NCBI GenBank assembly: GCA_964550325.1 | Contig: CAZJYT010000048.1 | Location: 1-6,679, forward strand | Length of the DNA: 6,679 nt | Reading direction: 5' to 3' | Source: CAZJYT01 sp964550325 | GTDB lineage: Bacteria > Patescibacteriota > Minisyncoccia > Minisyncoccales > CAZJYT01 | Shown: positions 6,044 through 6,679 of the stretch, piece after piece | Numbering within the stretch: the first letter of the stretch is position 1 | Layout: the number at the start of each line of letters is the position of its first letter | Position numbers and translations under genes: made by a program | The notes under the pieces: model-generated | The model's input: the letters and a program-made list of their open reading frames with translations, nothing else | Told to the model about the DNA's origin: nothing | Databases searched by the model: none

Positions 6044-6679
6044 TTATCAAGAGTTTTTGTTTGGTCCTGCTCATCCAGGTTCAGGCAATTTTTCAGGGAG
6101 GATAAAGTTAGATGGCGAAAGAATTGTTGAAGCCAAATCAGATCCGGGATACCTGCATAGAGGGTTTGAAAAATTAATGGAATACAGAAACATCTGGCAG
6201 AACGCAGTTTTATCTGATAGGATTTGCGTTTTTGAACCATTGGCTTGGAATTTGCTTTTCGCTGAAGCAGTAGAAAAATTGGCTGAGATTGAGGTTCCAG
6301 AAAGGGCAAAATACATTAGAGTAATTTTGGCTGAATTATCCCGGATTCAGTCCCATCTCATTTGGTTTGGAGGGCTTTCTTTAGCTACTGGATTTGATAC
6401 CGGCTTTAAAATAGCCCTTGGTTATAGGGACTATATTTTAGACATTTTCTCTGAAATTACTGGGGCAAGATTATATCCGGCTGGTTTCATTTGCCCTGGC
6501 GGTTTGAGGAAAGACCTGCCTTCAGGTATTGAGAACAGAATTTTAAAGGTTTTAGACAAAATAAAAGAGGCAGTTTCTTATTTTGAGAAAGAAGACCCTG
6601 TTTTTGAATCAAGAACAAAAGGGATAGGAGTTCTAAAGTTAGAAGACGCAGTTAGATTGGGAGCCACAGGTCCAGTTTT
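6021..6679 (+). CDS. mbhL: NuoD/MbhL-like large subunit, N-terminal part, lacking the NiFe CxxC
   Basis: The first 219 codons of a NuoD / group 4 [NiFe]-hydrogenase large-subunit homologue; the gene runs off the right edge. Family marks: G-P-A-H-P (15-19), L-D-G-E-R-I-V (30-36), G-Y-L-H-R-G-F-E-K-L (43-52), V-P-E-R-A-K-Y-I-R-V-I-L-A-E-L-S-R-I-Q-S-H-L (92-113), and P-G-G-L-R-K-D-L-P (159-167). In hydrogenases the site after R67-I is C-G-I-C-x3-H; here it reads C69-V-F-E72-P-L-A-W76, so the second Cys and the His are missing. The NuoD quinone-site residues are absent too: Val70 aligns to the Tyr, and the H-P-x-T-H is H-P-G-S-G. Cys158 precedes P-G-G where Thr or Ile is usual. The C-terminal D-P-C-x-x-C region lies outside the window. 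Probably not an H2-forming enzyme, but the chemistry cannot be named. Confidence 0.93.
   Translation, partial: MKKNTLNNYQEFLFGPAHPGSGNFSGRIKLDGERIVEAKSDPGYLHRGFEKLMEYRNIWQNAVLSDRICVFEPLAWNLLFAEAVEKLAEIEVPERAKYIRVILAELSRIQSHLIWFGGLSLATGFDTGFKIALGYRDYILDIFSEITGARLYPAGFICPGGLRKDLPSGIENRILKVLDKIKEAVSYFEKEDPVFESRTKGIGVLKLEDAVRLGATGPV

Noticed and set aside
5823..6316. Three overlapping minus-strand open frames
   Set aside because: They are antisense to the K and L genes, both with strong family signatures, and have no recognisable features or ribosome-binding sites.
4164..6679. Ordinary complex I (NADH or F420 dehydrogenase) fragment
   Set aside because: The M loop is hydrogenase-type (Q-R-R-I-G-P-P), the operon carries Mrp E/F/G/B subunits, and the L subunit lacks the quinone-site Tyr and His.

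Overview
The window is one uninterrupted plus-strand operon segment of 13 tightly packed genes. They encode a membrane-bound respiratory complex of the group 4 [NiFe]-hydrogenase / Mrp antiporter / complex I superfamily. It is AT-rich by eye, gaps between genes are 3-15 bases or the genes overlap, and both outer genes (MnhE/MbhA-like at the left, MbhL/NuoD-like at the right) run off the window. There is no promoter, terminator, RNA gene or gene-free stretch longer than 15 bases.

Layout: positions 1-2237 hold an Mrp-type cation/proton antiporter block (MnhE, MnhF, MnhG, MbhD/DUF4040, MbhE, MnhB-like MbhF, MnhC/NuoK-like MbhG). Positions 2241-3854 hold the large antiporter-like proton channel MbhH (MnhD/NuoN-like). 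Positions 3859-5111 hold the linker MbhI and the membrane anchor MbhM (NuoH-like). Positions 5121-6679 hold the peripheral redox arm: MbhJ (NuoB-like), MbhK (NuoC-like) and the start of MbhL (NuoD-like). A ferredoxin-type MbhN (NuoI-like) would be expected just beyond the right edge. By family knowledge, electrons (usually from ferredoxin) pass through the peripheral arm and drive H+ translocation by H/M and Na+ exchange by the Mrp block.

Three things are unusual. (1) The redox arm looks unlike both hydrogenase and complex I. In MbhL the NiFe-binding CxxC is reduced to C69-V-F-E72, and the quinone-site Tyr and His of NuoD are also absent. MbhJ keeps only three of the four canonical proximal-cluster cysteines. 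The complex is therefore probably neither a standard H2-evolving hydrogenase nor a quinone reductase; it is closer in concept to the sulfur-reducing MBS/MBX or the 'Ehr' hydrogenase-related complexes. (2) MbhH carries a 33-residue hydrophilic insertion encoded by a DNA element with an 11-bp perfect terminal inverted repeat and two internal hairpins. It looks like a small palindromic mobile element inserted in frame into a protein gene. (3) Gene order is intermediate between archaeal MBH (H-I-J-K-L-M) and MBS (H-H'-M-J-K-L): here it is H-I-M-J-K-L with a single H.

The organism cannot be fixed from the sequence. AT-rich DNA, few Shine-Dalgarno sites and a palindromic element ending in CCCCGTTAGA/TCTAACGGGG suggest to me an uncultivated anaerobic bacterium (for example Patescibacteria/CPR or a similar lineage), but this rests on recollection and is weak. 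An archaeal source is not excluded.
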